From: an uncultured Bacteroidales bacterium
GTDB lineage: Bacteria > Bacteroidota > Bacteroidia > Bacteroidales > UBA932
Assembly (NCBI GenBank): GCA_946549475.1
Contig: CAMNQO010000036.1
Coordinates: forward strand, 1-11,680
Direction of reading: 5' to 3'
Length of the DNA stretch: 11,680 nt
Shown here: one piece after another, positions 1 to 6,235 of the stretch
How positions within the stretch are numbered: position 1 is the stretch's first letter
Layout of the letters: every line of letters starts with the position of its first letter
Translations under genes and position numbers: made by a program
Notes under the pieces: generated by a model
The model's input: the letters and a program-made list of their open reading frames with translations, nothing else
What the model was told of the DNA's origin: nothing
Database searches by the model: none

Positions 1-73
1 CGGTTCGCACGCCGCCCATATGCAGGGGCCCGGTCGGTGACGGGGCAAATCTTACGCGGGTCTTTCTTTTCAT
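1..73 (-). CDS. gltX: Glutamyl-tRNA synthetase, N-terminal fragment (cut by window edge)
   Basis: Reading left from base 73 on the minus strand, the first 24 codons encode MKRKTRV followed by RFAPSPTGPLHMGGVRT. This is the start of the class I Rossmann catalytic domain of bacterial glutamyl-tRNA synthetase. It contains the FAPSPTG block and the HIGH-type ATP-binding signature, here in the form HMGG (HIGG is usual for GluRS). The enzyme charges tRNA-Glu with glutamate in the cytoplasm. Glutaminyl-tRNA synthetase is less likely because it normally has a PNG..HIGHAK pattern. The ATG overlaps the ftsZ stop codon as ATGA (bases 73-70), so the gene looks translationally coupled to ftsZ and is probably co-transcribed with the division cluster. 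Only about 5% of the gene is visible, so intactness cannot be judged. Confidence 0.92.
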   Translation of the reverse strand, partial: MKRKTRVRFAPSPTGPLHMGGVRT

Positions 74-1326
74 ATAGATGATTCTTTCTTTGCCATATTC
101 CTGCGCAAAGCGGTTTTTGTCTCGATAATCTGGATTTCGGGCGTGGTGCAGCCGTAGAGTGCAGGTTTTTCGGTATAATTGAATTTTTTCTGGTTGGCGA
201 CGGTGTTGAAGCCGATTTTCTCGATGTCATCGTAGGTAAATTCTTCTTCTTCCTGTGCCGCTTCTTCCGGCTGGTAGCAGAAGTCATCGTCGATGTCGAT
301 GATATTTCCCCGGTTTTCGCTGATGATTTCGGACAGGCGGGTCATCTTGAAGCCGGTGGCGATGATGGTGACGCGGACTTTGTCCCCCCATTCCGGATCG
401 GAGGCATAGACGATGCCTTCCTTGTACTTGGCCGGGTCGCCGATGCGCTCGTTGATCAGGTCGTTGAGTTTTTCGCGGTCGCCGAAGGTGATGCCTTTTT
501 CGCTTTCGGGAATGGTGAGGTTGACCAAGGCCCGGCGGGAAGTCCGCAACTCGAAATCATAGAGCAACGGCGAGTTGAGTGCGCCCGCTACGGCATCTGC
601 GAGACGATTCGGACCGCTTCCCGTCCCGCTGCCCAACAAGGCCATTCCGCTGTTTTTCATCGTCGTCTTGACATCTTCGAAATCCACATTCTTGAAGCCC
701 GGGCGGCTGATGATCTCGGTGATGCCGCGCACGGCGGTTGCCAGGATTTCGTCGGACTTGGGAAAGCCCTTCTGAATGAGTTCGTCCCGATAGACGGAAG
801 CCAGTTTTTCGTTGTCGATGATGAGCAGGGAGTCCACATTCTTCTGCAATTCCCGTATGCCGTCCACGGCCCGGGCATACGACCCGTTCCGCTCGTTTTT
901 GAAGGGCAGGGTCACCACGCCTACGGTCAGGATGTCCTTGGCCTTGGCCATGCTGGCGATGACCGGGGCGGCGCCGGTGCCGGTCCCTCCGCCCATGCCG
1001 GCCGTGATGAAGAGCATTTTGGTCTCCGGGCCGAGCAACATGGCATCGATGGCCTCTTGGGAGGACAAGGCGCAGTTGCGGGCCTTGATGGCATCCATGC
1101 CCGCCCCCAGTCCTTCTCCCAGCCGGAGTTTGAGGGGAACCTCACTCTGCAGGAGCGCCTGGGCATCCGTGTTGCAGACAATGAAAGTGCATCCTTCCAC
1201 ATGCTGTTTGTACATGTAACTCACGGCATTGCAGCCACCGCCGCCAATGCCGATGACTTTGATCATTTCGTCACTTCCCGCCCAGTCGGCCGGGACCGTG
1301 AAATCTGTCAATACTTCGTCCGTCAT
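70..1326 (-). CDS. ftsZ: Cell division protein FtsZ
   Basis: Tubulin-like GTPase of 418 residues that polymerises into the Z ring at mid-cell. The N-terminal GTP-binding domain shows the IGIGGGGCNAV block (about 25-34) and the tubulin signature GGGTGTG at 112-118. The GTP-contacting PFKNE..R segment follows at 141-146. The T7 synergy loop is intact as NVDFED (213-218), so GTP hydrolysis between subunits should be preserved. The C-terminal GTPase-activating domain runs to about 348. It is followed by a short acidic linker (350-370) and a basic C-terminal peptide near 387-412 (..TALRRN..), the likely docking site for FtsA. One oddity: the normally GENR/GEDR segment after the T7 loop reads GPNR (238-241). 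The start follows the ftsA stop by 11 bases and has an AAGGA element 8 bases upstream. The gene overlaps gltX by ATGA at its end. Confidence 0.97.
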   Translation of the reverse strand: MTDEVLTDFTVPADWAGSDEMIKVIGIGGGGCNAVSYMYKQHVEGCTFIVCNTDAQALLQSEVPLKLRLGEGLGAGMDAIKARNCALSSQEAIDAMLLGPETKMLFITAGMGGGTGTGAAPVIASMAKAKDILTVGVVTLPFKNERNGSYARAVDGIRELQKNVDSLLIIDNEKLASVYRDELIQKGFPKSDEILATAVRGITEIISRPGFKNVDFEDVKTTMKNSGMALLGSGTGSGPNRLADAVAGALNSPLLYDFELRTSRRALVNLTIPESEKGITFGDREKLNDLINERIGDPAKYKEGIVYASDPEWGDKVRVTIIATGFKMTRLSEIISENRGNIIDIDDDFCYQPEEAAQEEEEFTYDDIEKIGFNTVANQKKFNYTEKPALYGCTTPEIQIIETKTALRRNMAKKESSI

Positions 1327-1334
1327 CCTTTCAA

Positions 1335-1339
1335 TCCTT
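1335..1339 (-). promoter_or_regulatory. Shine-Dalgarno-like AAGGA before ftsZ
   Basis: On the minus strand AAGGA lies 8 bases before the ftsZ ATG and shares its first two bases with the TAA stop codon of ftsA. The spacing is that of a working ribosome binding site and supports the start at 1326. A second AAAGG touches the ATG directly and is too close to act as one. Because the site is embedded in the ftsA stop, ribosomes ending ftsA are placed on the ftsZ start. Confidence 0.5.
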
Positions 1340-2984
1340 AATTGTTGAACGCATCATCTCCGAACAGATCTCCGACCTCTTCGGTCTCGTCCGGGTTCAT
1401 GATCTGGGAGAGTCTCCGGCCCAACTTGTCGATGAAGCCATTGTCTTTTCTGGCAGACTTGGGCGTCGGTTTGAGCGTCGGTCTGGGGGCCGCTTGCGGC
1501 TTTCTGCCGAACAAGTCATATTCGGGTGCATCCGGGACCGGCGTATTTGCGGCGGCCGTGCCTTTCGTGCCTGCCGCTGCGTTTGCCGCCGAAGTTCCCG
1601 CCGTCTCTGCCGCCGAGGTTGCCGCTGTGCCTGCCGCCGTCTCTGCCGCAGAGGTTGCTGCCGTGCCTGCCGCCGAGTCTTCCACGGATATCTCCGCGAT
1701 GTCCGCCGTTTCTGTTTCCGTCGTCTCCGTCGCCGACGCATCCGCCGGCTCCGACTTTTCGATGGCGTTGATGCGGGGATCTTCCGGGTCGGTCACAAAC
1801 CAGACTTTGTCCAGTCCGCGACCGGCGTACAACAGTCCCAGACAACCGGCCATAGCGGGGGTCTGGAGTTCTTTGGACAAGGCGGCGAAACGCCGGCCGA
1901 TACGCCCGACACGCACATTGTAGCCGGACATCTCACCGAGCAGTTTGGCGCAGTTGGCCAGCAGGGAGCCTCCGCCGGTCAGCACGATGCCCGAACCGAG
2001 TTCGTCTGCCAATTCGCTCTGCTGGATGATATACAGGACTGCATCGAAAATTTCGCGCATGCGGGCCGTCACCACTTCCGAAAGGTATTTGACGCCCACT
2101 TCCTTGGTCCGTGTCGAGTCACGGAGTTTGATGCGCAGGAATTTGTCGCTCATGCTGAGCAATTTGTCCGGACAGCAGATGCCGTAGCCTTTCTTGATGT
2201 TCTCCGCCAGGGTTTCGGACACGCCGCACTCGTTCCGTATGTCCATCGTGACGCAGCGGCCGCCGAAGGGAATGGAGTCGTAGTAGCGCAGGATGCCGCC
2301 CGTAAAAATGGATACGCTGGTCACGCCTCCGCCGATATCCACCAGCGCGACACCGTTTTCGATATCTGTAGGGTCCAGTACCATTTTGGCGATACACTCG
2401 GGCATGAAGAATTTGCGGGCGGCGACCAGTTCCTGCAGTCCCAGGGTGTTGTCGATGTTGATGGCAGGCCGGCTGTTGCCCAGGAAGATCTGGTAATAGC
2501 CCTCGATGTGGTCGGTAAAGCGTCCGATGATGTCGTCTTTCCCAAGCGGAAAATCCACCCCGTCGGAGTAGGACTGGCTGACGCAGCGATATACGCTCAT
2601 CCCCACTTTCTCGCCCCGCTCCTCCTCTTGGCGCAAGACATCGCCGCAGGCTTGCTCTTTCAGCAGCGTGATTTCGTTTTCCTGGACCATGACTTCATCC
2701 TCCCTCGGGAGGACGCTCTTCCCCTGGCGTTGGACGATCGGGTAGGACGGCAGGTTGATGACGACTTGATTGACCACCAGCCCCAATTCTTCCTTGACAC
2801 CGCCGATCAGTTCCTGAATGACCTCGGAGGCTTGCTGGGCATTTTGAATCCGGCCCTGTCGGATGCCGGCGGAGGGAAGGGTGCGGTGATACACGACGCG
2901 GAACCCGTTGTCCGATTCGAAACCGACGGCGAGGGAAATCTTGGAACTTCCGGCATCAATGGCCACGATATGCTTGTTGTCCAT
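1338..2984 (-). CDS. ftsA: Cell division protein FtsA with long Ala/Thr-rich linker
   Basis: Actin-like ATPase that tethers FtsZ filaments to the inner membrane and recruits later division proteins. The phosphate-1 motif is at the N-terminus (IDAGSSKIS, 9-17). The FtsA-specific SHS2/1C region follows (roughly 80-180), then the phosphate-2 region DIGGGVTSVSIF (216-227), PFGG (239-242) and the adenosine motif LTGGGSLLANCAKLL (335-349). The folded part ends near 400. At 548 residues the protein is about 130 longer than the E. coli protein (about 420). The excess is C-terminal: a Thr/Glu/Ala stretch (411-436), an AAxT-type repeat (438-473), a Pro/Lys-rich piece (about 481-511), a possible amphipathic helix GFIDKLGRRLSQIM (516-529), and an acidic tail ending DAFNN. 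The helix is a good candidate for the membrane-targeting sequence, although it is not at the extreme end. The ATG lies 3 bases after the ftsQ stop; no strong ribosome binding site is seen. Confidence 0.96.
   Translation of the reverse strand: MDNKHIVAIDAGSSKISLAVGFESDNGFRVVYHRTLPSAGIRQGRIQNAQQASEVIQELIGGVKEELGLVVNQVVINLPSYPIVQRQGKSVLPREDEVMVQENEITLLKEQACGDVLRQEEERGEKVGMSVYRCVSQSYSDGVDFPLGKDDIIGRFTDHIEGYYQIFLGNSRPAINIDNTLGLQELVAARKFFMPECIAKMVLDPTDIENGVALVDIGGGVTSVSIFTGGILRYYDSIPFGGRCVTMDIRNECGVSETLAENIKKGYGICCPDKLLSMSDKFLRIKLRDSTRTKEVGVKYLSEVVTARMREIFDAVLYIIQQSELADELGSGIVLTGGGSLLANCAKLLGEMSGYNVRVGRIGRRFAALSKELQTPAMAGCLGLLYAGRGLDKVWFVTDPEDPRINAIEKSEPADASATETTETETADIAEISVEDSAAGTAATSAAETAAGTAATSAAETAGTSAANAAAGTKGTAAANTPVPDAPEYDLFGRKPQAAPRPTLKPTPKSARKDNGFIDKLGRRLSQIMNPDETEEVGDLFGDDAFNN
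1573..1680. repeat. Tandem 36-bp GC-rich repeat inside ftsA
   Basis: Two adjacent 36-bp copies (plus strand 1597-1632 and 1633-1668) match at 32 of 36 bases by eye. They are flanked by a related 24-bp partial copy (1573-1596) and a 12-bp partial copy (1669-1680). Each copy is built from 12-bp sub-units of the gccgccg type, so the period is a multiple of three and the ftsA reading frame is kept. On the coding strand the sub-units give four-residue AAxT-like blocks (AAGT, AATS, AAET). This is a coding minisatellite that can change length without a frameshift. Confidence 0.85.
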
Positions 2985-2987
2985 AGG

Positions 2988-3755
2988 CTATTTGCAGATA
3001 ATCTGTCCGTTAAAATGGAGGTTGACACTCTTGTATGCTTTCCCTTCCGGCCGCTGCGGGCGGATGAGGCTGATGTATTGTTCAATCTTGCGCAATTTCT
3101 GCTTGCGGCGGTCAAAATCTCCCCAGATGAATTTTTCGTCATACCCGTCCAGCATCAACACCAGATGACCTTTGCGGGTGACATGGATCTGGGTGCAGCG
3201 GTTCGTCCATTTTCCGTTGTCCTGGAGGGCGGCGACGAGGTCGATCAGGCAGTCCAGCCATTCCTGTTCTTCCTCACTGAAGCGATACCAGTCGCCGATG
3301 GGCAGGTGGCCGTCCACGACGGGCACCCAGGCGGTATACCGGCTTTGCAGCGGGAAGATTTTTCCTTCCCGGTCGGCATAGAAACCGCCGTTGGCCGTCT
3401 GCAGGCGCAGGAAGGGTCTGCGCTCGCTCAAGCGGATGTGCAGGACTCCTTCGCTGTCGGCATAGACCTGGCTTTTGCGGATGCAACTGTATTGGTCCAG
3501 CCGGGTTTCGAGCAGGTGCAGATTGACCTCTTTCATCTTGTGCCCCAGTATGCCTCCCGTCCACTCTTCCGCGCGGGCGATTACCTCCTCGTCTTCGAGG
3601 AAACGATAGCCCTGGGGACTGTCGTTTTCGATGGCAATCGAGCTGTACTCCCTTTTTTCACGCATCCCCGACGCCCCCGCCAGCGCCAGACAGATGCAGG
3701 CGAGGGTGAATGCGGCGATCAGCCCGCCGACGATGTATTTCAGCCCGTTCGTCAT
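2988..3755 (-). CDS. ftsQ: Cell division protein FtsQ (POTRA-type)
   Basis: Bitopic inner-membrane protein of 255 residues that links early and late division proteins. The N-terminus is short and cytoplasmic, one membrane helix spans about 8-29, and the rest is periplasmic. A POTRA-like segment covers about 48-115, followed by the beta domain. The pattern RPFLRLQTANGGFYADREGKIFP (113-135) corresponds to the FtsQ core, where the residues after the xRxP turn start the beta domain. The last residues, NLHFNGQIICK, match the QIIC ending typical of Bacteroidota FtsQ. Overall conservation is low, as usual for this family, so position between murC and ftsA adds weight. I chose the start at 3755, not the in-frame ATG at 3770. 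It forms an ATGA overlap with the murC stop and has GGAG 5 bases upstream, while the upstream ATG would add only five residues. Confidence 0.9.
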   Translation of the reverse strand: MTNGLKYIVGGLIAAFTLACICLALAGASGMREKREYSSIAIENDSPQGYRFLEDEEVIARAEEWTGGILGHKMKEVNLHLLETRLDQYSCIRKSQVYADSEGVLHIRLSERRPFLRLQTANGGFYADREGKIFPLQSRYTAWVPVVDGHLPIGDWYRFSEEEQEWLDCLIDLVAALQDNGKWTNRCTQIHVTRKGHLVLMLDGYDEKFIWGDFDRRKQKLRKIEQYISLIRPQRPEGKAYKSVNLHFNGQIICK

Positions 3756-5098
3756 TTTGTCTCCATCCATTCGCGTATGGGGGTGATGAAACGGTCGATG
3801 TTGCCGGCGCCGAAAGTGACCAGCACGTCGATGTCCTCTTTTTTCAGTTGTTCCATCAATTCCTCCTTGCGGATGAGGATTTTCCGCCGGCAGGTCACAT
3901 CCTGGAAGATGAGGTCGGAACTTACGCCCGGAATCGGCTCTTCCCGCGCCGGATAGATGTCCAGGAGGATGAGTTGGTCCACCGCGCTGAGGGCGGCGGC
4001 AAATTCGGGGGCGAAGTCCCGTGTCCGGGTATAAAGATGGGGCTGGAAAACGGCCGTCAGCGTCCGGCCCGGGAACATCTCCCGGATGGCCCGGATGGCG
4101 GCGGACAATTCGTTGGGATGATGGGCGTAGTCGTCAATATAGACGCGTCCGGGCCGGTTGACCTGGATGTCGAAACGGCGTCTGGTACCCTGGAAGGAGG
4201 CCAGTGCCTTGCGGACGGCTTCCGGGGCCACCCCGAAACTCAGGGCGAGGGCGGAGGCGGCCACTGCGTTTTCTACATTGACCCAGCCCGGTACGCCGAC
4301 GCGGCAGCCTTCGATGCGTCCGCCGGGCCACACCAGCGTGAAACTGAAATATCCGCATGCGTCTTTTTTCAGTTCTTCGGCATGGAAATCGGCTTGGACA
4401 TCATCGTAACTGTAGCGGAGAATCTTCGCCTTCGTGTCCGCAGGCGTGATGTCCAGGCCTTGTTTGACGATGAGCCCTTTCTTTACCTGTCCGGCAAATG
4501 CCTTGAAAGCCTCCCGGACATGGGCGAGGTCCCCGTAGATGTCGAGGTGGTCGGCGTCCATCGCGGTGATGACGGCGTAGTCGGGGTGCAACTGGAGGAA
4601 GGAACGGTCAAATTCGTCCGCTTCCGCGACGATGACATTGTTGTCGGACAGCAGGAGGTTGCTGTCGTAATTTTTGCTGATGCCGCCTAAGAATGCATTG
4701 CAGCCGCTGCCGCTTTCGGTGAAAATATGGGCGAGCAGTGTGCTGGTCGTCGTCTTGCCGTGCGTGCCGGAAACCGCGAGACAGTGCATGCCGTCGGCGA
4801 TTTCTCCCAGCATCCGCGAGCGTTTGACGACGCGGTATCCTTCGCGCATGACAAATTGCAGTTCGCCCAGATCGGCGGGAATGGCGGGGGTATAGACCAC
4901 CAGGGTGTTGTCCTTGTCCCGGGGGATGTAGCCGATGTCATCTGTGTAATGGACATCGATGCCTTCTTTCTGCAAGGCCTGTGTCAGTTCCGAGGGAGTC
5001 TTGTCGTACCCCGACACGGCGTAGCCTTTGGATTTGAAATAACGGGCGCCGGCACTCATGCCGATACCGCCGATACCGATAAAATAGGCGTTTTTCAT
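3752..5098 (-). CDS. murC: UDP-N-acetylmuramate--L-alanine ligase MurC
   Basis: Cytoplasmic ATP-dependent ligase that adds L-alanine to UDP-MurNAc, the first stem-peptide step. Three Mur-ligase domains are visible in 448 residues. The Rossmann-like UDP-binding domain starts YFIGIGGIGMSA (5-16). The central ATPase domain has P-loop GTHGKTTT (111-118), the Mur acidic block EADEFDRSF (159-167) and DADHLDIYG (181-189). The C-terminal domain has TRRRFD (305-310), DDYAHHP (322-328) and FQPHLYTRTRDF (351-362). These residues are characteristic of MurC and not of MurD, MurE or MurF. The frame stays open upstream to 5371, but that stretch is the end of murG read in another frame and has no Mur-ligase character. 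The ATG at 5098 starts directly at the conserved N-terminus and overlaps the murG stop as ATGA. Length is normal (about 450-490 in the family). Confidence 0.97.
   Translation of the reverse strand: MKNAYFIGIGGIGMSAGARYFKSKGYAVSGYDKTPSELTQALQKEGIDVHYTDDIGYIPRDKDNTLVVYTPAIPADLGELQFVMREGYRVVKRSRMLGEIADGMHCLAVSGTHGKTTTSTLLAHIFTESGSGCNAFLGGISKNYDSNLLLSDNNVIVAEADEFDRSFLQLHPDYAVITAMDADHLDIYGDLAHVREAFKAFAGQVKKGLIVKQGLDITPADTKAKILRYSYDDVQADFHAEELKKDACGYFSFTLVWPGGRIEGCRVGVPGWVNVENAVAASALALSFGVAPEAVRKALASFQGTRRRFDIQVNRPGRVYIDDYAHHPNELSAAIRAIREMFPGRTLTAVFQPHLYTRTRDFAPEFAAALSAVDQLILLDIYPAREEPIPGVSSDLIFQDVTCRRKILIRKEELMEQLKKEDIDVLVTFGAGNIDRFITPIREWMETK
3761..3764 (-). promoter_or_regulatory. GGAG ribosome binding site fixing the ftsQ start
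   Basis: GGAG followed by the 5-base spacer ACAAA precedes the ATG at 3755 on the minus strand. It lies inside the end of murC. It favours 3755 over the alternative in-frame ATG at 3770 as the ftsQ start. Confidence 0.5.
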
Positions 5099-6231
5099 AA
5101 ACTTGTTCTCTCTGCTAAGTGATACACTTCTCCGGCGATGGTCTGTGCCGCGTCGGGCTTGGCGAGTTTGAGGGCATTGTCCGCCATTTTCTGAAGAAGT
5201 TGCCCGTCGTGTACCGTCTCCATGGCCACGGCCATCAGGCATTCCCGCGCCTGTGCGTCCTTGACCAGCAGCGCCGCTTCTTTGCGTACCAGCGCCATGG
5301 CGTTGAAGGTCTGGTGGTCTTCCGTCACATTGGGCGAGGGGACGAGGACGGATGCCTTGGCGCAGGCGCAAATCTCCGAGATGCTGCTTGCGCCGCTGCG
5401 CGAAATGACCAGGTCCGCTGCGGCGTAGGCCAGGTCCATCCGGGCAATGAAGTCCGTGTAATGGATGCGGGACAAGGCGGGATTGCCCGAAGCCATCCCT
5501 TGCATCATCGCATCAGTTTCCTGCTTGTAATATTTGCCGCACTGCCAGAGGATTTCGACATCTTCCCCTTTGGGGCAGCCGGTCTTGAGCCAGCCGGTCA
5601 TGGCGTCATTGAGGGTCCGGCATCCCAGGCTGCCTCCGATGATGAGGATGTGTTTTTTCGTGGGGTCCAGGCCGTAGAAAGCCAGTCCTTCCGCCCGTTT
5701 TTCGGGACCCGCCGGCTCCATGCCTTGGCGGATGGGATTGCCGGTGAGGACGATGCGTCCGGCCGGGAAGAAGCGTTCCATGCCTTCGTAGGCGACGCAG
5801 ATGGTGTCGGCTTTCTTGCCGACCAACTGGTTGGTCTTGCCGGCAAATCCGTTCTGTTCCTGAATGAGGGCGGGTATCTTTTTCCGTGTGGCGGCCATCA
5901 AAAGGGCGGCGCTGGCATATCCGCCTACGCCGACGACGACATCCGGCCGGAAGTCATCGATGATCTTGCGGCTCTTGCGGATGGCTTTCAACAACTTGAA
6001 CGGCAGGGCGATATTGGCCGCCAGATGTTTCCGCTGGAATCCCTGTATGTCGAGCCCGATGATGGGAAAGCCCGCAGCGGGGACTTTTTCCATCTCCATC
6101 CGTCCTTTCGCTCCGACAAAGAGAATTTCGTTGTCCGGATTCATCTTCATGAGACATTCCGCAATCGAGAGAGCGGGAAAGATGTGTCCGCCCGTTCCGC
6201 CGCCGCTGATGATGACTTTTATCTTTTTCAT
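5095..6231 (-). CDS. murG: Lipid II synthase, UDP-GlcNAc transferase MurG
   Basis: Peripheral membrane GT28/GT-B glycosyltransferase of 378 residues that transfers GlcNAc from UDP-GlcNAc to lipid I on the cytoplasmic face. The N-terminal glycine-rich loop is SGGGTGGHIFPA (9-20). The second G-loop VVGVGGYAS lies at 99-107 and the LIQEQNGFAGKTN segment at 122-134. The C-terminal donor-binding half shows IIGGSLGCRTLND (197-209), DLVISRSGASSISEI (273-287) and VPSPNVTEDHQTFNA (297-311), the last in the Bacteroidota style. The start was placed at 6231 because MKKIKVIISGGG is the conserved beginning; two upstream in-frame ATGs (6249 and 6294) would add residues lying in the end of ftsW. The start is 4 bases after the ftsW stop. 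The gene ends in an ATGA overlap with murC. Confidence 0.97.
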   Translation of the reverse strand: MKKIKVIISGGGTGGHIFPALSIAECLMKMNPDNEILFVGAKGRMEMEKVPAAGFPIIGLDIQGFQRKHLAANIALPFKLLKAIRKSRKIIDDFRPDVVVGVGGYASAALLMAATRKKIPALIQEQNGFAGKTNQLVGKKADTICVAYEGMERFFPAGRIVLTGNPIRQGMEPAGPEKRAEGLAFYGLDPTKKHILIIGGSLGCRTLNDAMTGWLKTGCPKGEDVEILWQCGKYYKQETDAMMQGMASGNPALSRIHYTDFIARMDLAYAAADLVISRSGASSISEICACAKASVLVPSPNVTEDHQTFNAMALVRKEAALLVKDAQARECLMAVAMETVHDGQLLQKMADNALKLAKPDAAQTIAGEVYHLAERTSL

Positions 6232-6235
6232 GACA

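Noticed and set aside
1..69. Possible transcription terminator after ftsZ
   Set aside because: The bases after the ftsZ stop are coding sequence of gltX; no hairpin followed by a T-run is seen on the minus strand.
1566..1673. Ala/Thr-rich FtsA stretch considered as a Bacteroidota O-glycosylation region
   Set aside because: That glycosylation acts on periplasmic and outer proteins. FtsA is cytoplasmic and has no signal peptide.
1573..1680. 36-bp repeat considered as a CRISPR array or regulatory repeat
   Set aside because: There are no spacers, copies are directly adjacent, the period is a multiple of three, and the repeat keeps the FtsA frame, so it is a coding minisatellite.
1494..3956. 820-codon open frame on the plus strand, opposite ftsA, ftsQ and the end of murC
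   Set aside because: It runs antisense to three well-supported genes. Its translation is Arg/Cys-rich where it crosses the ftsA repeat and has no recognisable domain. Long antisense frames arise in GC-rich genes that avoid TTA, CTA and TCA codons. ftsQ and ftsA also share the same reading frame because the gap is 3 bases, which lengthens the shadow.
5099..5371. Open upstream extension of murC (91 residues)
   Set aside because: The extension is murG sequence in another frame, Arg/Gly-rich and without Mur-ligase character. The conserved MurC N-terminus starts exactly at the ATG at 5098, which forms an ATGA overlap with murG.
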